The notes below the pieces were generated by a model. The model was not told where the DNA came from, did not search any database, and saw only the letters and a list, made by a program, of their open reading frames with translations. From NCBI RefSeq assembly GCF_901709675.1, contig NC_051094.1:12892501-12956500 (forward strand): a stretch of 64,000 nucleotides of DNA. The letters are read 5' to 3'. The position numbers were made by a program, and so were the translations under genes. Positions within the stretch are counted from its first letter, which is position 1, and every line of letters starts with the position of its first letter. Source of the DNA: Syngnathus acus (Eukaryota > Chordata > Actinopteri > Syngnathiformes > Syngnathidae). Positions 60,501-64,000 of the stretch are shown in pieces.

Positions 60501-63500
60501 AACAATCCACACCATCATCTCAAAGGTGTGTATCATTTCTTCCATTCTAGCTAGTGACAGTGGTCCTTATAGACATGACATTTGTAAACCGATACATATA
60601 ATGGAGTTTGGGAAGTGGTCCATTAAGTTGTCATTTTCATCAGGGTTCAGGATTAAACTGATGTAATGGAGTGTGGTTTTTGAAATGCACTCTTAACTTT
60701 AACGTTGTTACACATAACAATCATCCACATCTGTCAAAACATTACGTATTATGACTGGGCGCATGTATCAAATGAGAAGTCCTGACTTAAACTGCGACGC
60801 CTTACAGTAATTTCATCATTTCGTTTGAATGTTAAAAATACATGACATTTTACTGGTTCATTAGTTCAGGATGCTACATATTTGTCCCATTTAAGGGTTG
60901 ATGATTCTGGCACATTAGACAAGCAATTCTGTTGAGACTTGATGTTTTGAAAGAGGGTAGAAAATGCCAAACATCTTAACCATGCATGGGAACTGAATGC
61001 CCCAACACACCCACATCATTGCCACAACTTTCCTTTACATCACCACTTAGTGCATTTCCGGTACCCTCAGAAATGTGCAAAATGCAAATCACAAACTGGT
61101 TATGGAAACAGAAATTTGAGAAATTTTGAGAAAAAAAGCTTTTTACGCTCGGGTGAGGTGGTTTTTGAGATGTGTAAAGATAGAAAAAGTGTAATGGAAG
61201 AACATGTTTTTGTTTATTGTTATCATAGTTTGCAGTGGTATGGAACTGCAGATCATGTTGTTTCAGTAATTTTATTTATTTGCTATTTTACTGCTGCATT
61301 GGAGGAGGAGCATATTAGCAACCCCTCTCACCACTGCTTTGCTATTTAAGAAATTGCATCTACAGGACTTTAGGATGCTGCCATTATTAGAAATGTTTTA
61401 TCATTTTACCAAAATTCATTTAAACTGTTGATTGTGACTGGCAGATGAATCAAGATTTTATTTCTTCACTGTTAGTTTTAAGTCTGTGTCTATCCATCTA
61501 TAACGCTCTCTCACAAACTCAGTGAGTCTTGTTGGCATCTGACTAGATTTGTTGTGTGTTTTGTTGGGCCATTACTCAGGCCACGGCAATCACAGACACA
61601 CCAGATTCCAGTGATTCAGGCTTTTTTGAAGGAAAAGACGAAAAGCTATGATGTATATATATCACTTACCCAGCAGAAATAAGATAACATTTAAAGAGAA
61701 TGAGTCTGGAGAATAGAGGACTGTTTGCTTAAAGGACAGTCAAGATGTTGCGGTGTTATGATTTGAGGTAAATGCCACACTAATGTCAACTCTATCTGAA
61801 CTTATAAACTGAGTCAGCTCGTAAAAGAGCAGACATTATTATAGGGCTCTCAAAGCGGACAAGACTATCTGTTTTGATTGTCATTTGTTAGCACCATTAA
61901 GCGTAGACATAAAGTACAGGTACCCAGTAATGAAATCGCACTGGCCAAGAGAGTAGGTACACCCACACAATCTAATGACACTCGGTATAATAACAGGACA
62001 ATGAATTATGCCTCAATGAAGCTAAACACATGCACGCACACACACACGCACACACACTGGTTAAAAATGACATAATGACCTGTGGCACAGAAAAGGATGA
62101 GGAAAAGCCATCTCAAATAGCCATCTACACAAGGAGCAAATCACAGACCGTAGCCACAGGACACGGACGCAAAGCCCCTCATGACCACTGAAGCAGAACC
62201 ATGTCCACGGCCCATTACAGCTCCCAATCCAGAGCGCACCCTCTGAGGAAACATTCGAAGCCAATTCAATAATATGCCAAAAAAGTATTTAGAAAAAAAA
62301 GCAAAGAAAGCAGATGGTTTAAACATACATAATAGACTTAAGCAAACAACTAAATTCAAAAGATAAGTCTTGACACTGACTTTGGAGCAAGGCCATGCTG
62401 TTTTTTTTTTTTTTTTCGTCCACGGCAGCTAATGTGAACCCAACCAGGACACAATCAGAATGTGGCAGGTCGAGAGGTAAGGTACTGCCATCGTGTGATC
62501 TGAGCCTTGGGTACTTAGTAGTCCCCAATGCCTGACATCAGATACCGTGATAGAGTGTGAGAAATTTGACAAGGTCACACTATGTTTTGGCAAACGGAAG
62601 CATTAAGAATGTGTCGACAGAAGTCAACAAAGATCTACGTACCTACCTACAGTACCTAAAATAAAGTTGTTTGTTCCTGCTCTTTCTCCTTGTGTGGCAA
62701 AACCCACCCAGGCTGTGCTCAAAATATTGCTATGAAAAGTGTAATATGGAAAAAGGAGTCTTTCCAATGTTGCTCAGTCGGATTTATTTCCAGCTGTACT
62801 CCATTGATTTGTGGCTTGACTCTCCAGGAGCCAGTCTTTTGACTCTCAGTTATATAGATATTAATAATGTAAGAAGCAGATTGCCATGAATGGAATTGAC
62901 TTCTCTCGCTTCGATCTGAGCTTTGGGTTTGGAAGGTGTGCTTAAATTGCTCTGGTGAAAAACAAAATGGGAAAACAGAGAGATACTACTTGGCTGAAAA
63001 TTGGGATAGAATTGTCTGCTCCAGGTTTATATAGTGTTTGAAAGGGAGTGGACCTTTTAACGTCCACATACTGATTTTTTATTAAGGACTCCAGGGGACG
63101 CCTGGTCGCGTCAGAATGGATGAGGTTCAGTGCAGTCCCCCGGAGAGCCAGTCAAGATGTGTGCTTCATCTCATTTTATGCTCATTGAATGTGATTGTTT
63201 GTGTGTTTTTATCGTGGCTTTAAAAAACACAATAGATTGAGTCAAGAGACACAAAACCAGTTGAGCTGTGACCTGGGCTTGTTTTAGCTGGCTATGACAC
63301 ATGGCAGCTCAACACTCGCTGTGCATACGTAAACACTCGCTCCAACTATGACTCAGTGTGCTGATTTAGTGCTCTGTACAATATTTTGGAGCGTGTCCGT
63401 GGAAATGTGTGTGCCATGTTCCAGAAGAATATTTGTTGGATCTGAAGTCATTAGTGTTTGATCCGAAATTCTTCCACACCAAAGTCATCCAGCCTTTCCT

Positions 63501-63659
63501 TTATGGATCTTGGACTGGAATTCAATCATGATGGAACAGAAAATGACCTTCTCCAAAGTTGGAAGCAACGAGTTGTCCAATATAGCGCTTTATAAAAAAA
63601 AAATCATTCCATCCATCCTTCCAGATTTTTTTTTCTTAGTTAAGTTGTTGTTTTCTGTT
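57573..63659. other. Intron 1 stretch, mostly unique
   Basis: A hAT-type end ('GAGGGGTGTCCAAAGTTTTC') lies at 58905-58930, and an AC tract at 62029-62058. The tracts 58640-58830 and 59930-60240 are non-repetitive and could be constrained. No exon recognised. Confidence 0.45.
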
Positions 63660-64000
63660 TACCGTATTTTCCGCACTATAAGGCGCACTGGATTATAAGG
63701 CGCACCTTCAATGAATGGCCCATTTTAAAACTTTGTCCATATATAAGATGCACCAGATTATAAAGCGCATAGAATAAATAACTCAACGTTGCTCAAACGT
63801 TAATGCAATCACAATATAGTAACACTCGAAATAGTGAAAACAATAACAATACATCAATAACTCAACATTGCTCAAATGTCAATATCACACAACACACAAA
63901 ATAAACACGTAAAGCTTACTTTAATAAGTTAGTCCTCATGCACGAATCCATATTGGTCCATATAGAAGGCGCACCAGATTATAAGGCGCACTGTCGGCTT
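63660..64000. mobile_element. 'ATAAGGCGCACC' MITE, copy 4, cut by the window end
   Basis: It starts TACCGTATTTTCCGCACTAT, then the usual boxes. Its interior differs from copies 1 and 3: it has an inner repeat ('ACTCAACGTTGCTCAAACGT' at 63781, a relative at 63860, offset about 79 bp). The right subterminal boxes ('GGCGCACTGTCGGCTT') are just reached, so about 30-50 bp with the right end lie beyond the window. Confidence 0.85.

Overview
The window reads as vertebrate nuclear DNA, most likely from a teleost fish of the percomorph type. It is AT-leaning, almost free of long open frames, and crowded with fish-type repeats: tRNA-derived SINEs ending in GATG repeats, 5'-truncated LINE 3' ends, hAT and pogo remnants, and a MITE family with many 'ATAAGGCGCACC' boxes. 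I cannot name the species. Homology statements come from memory of families, not from a search.

One real protein-coding exon is supported. It is the first coding exon of an AUTS2-family gene on the + strand (30117-30404), with an ATG in strong Kozak context and a consensus GTAAGC donor at 30405. The exon sits in the only clearly CpG-rich stretch. Ahead of it are a GA-rich promoter-like segment near 29184-29230 and a leader with at least five upstream ORFs. The residue pattern ESSSQEE...IDGFAIASF favours the paralogue fbrsl1 over auts2. Positions 30405-64000 would be intron 1; I found no second exon. Everything left of about 29 kb appears intergenic or upstream regulatory.

Layout: 1-631 LINE 3' end (minus). 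632-10600 mostly unique AT-rich DNA with microsatellites. 10620-11560 decayed LINE reverse transcriptase C-terminus (minus). 14115-14730 GATG tract and SINE. 16858-18698 SINE fragments, a dispersed repeat and a hAT-like MITE. 19765-21150 L2-like LINE (minus). 22203-22726 a 524 bp GA tract. 23207-23821 a SINE abutting a complete MITE. 24499-25092 hAT fragment and LINE 3' end (plus). 27872-28729 duplicated SINE tail and GGAY minisatellite. 29000-30404 promoter, leader and exon 1. 30405-64000 intron 1, holding a hammerhead-like motif, CT and GATG tracts, MITEs, a pogo/Tigger transposase fragment, a hAT transposase fragment, an RTE-like tail and several tandem duplications.

The genes do not form a pathway here: there is one developmental regulator exon surrounded by decayed transposons. 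I saw no CRISPR array, operon, prophage or defence system, and nothing I would call a new biological system. The most checkable leads are the uORF-rich leader, the hammerhead-like fold near 30.65 kb, and the MITE family and its chimeric copies.
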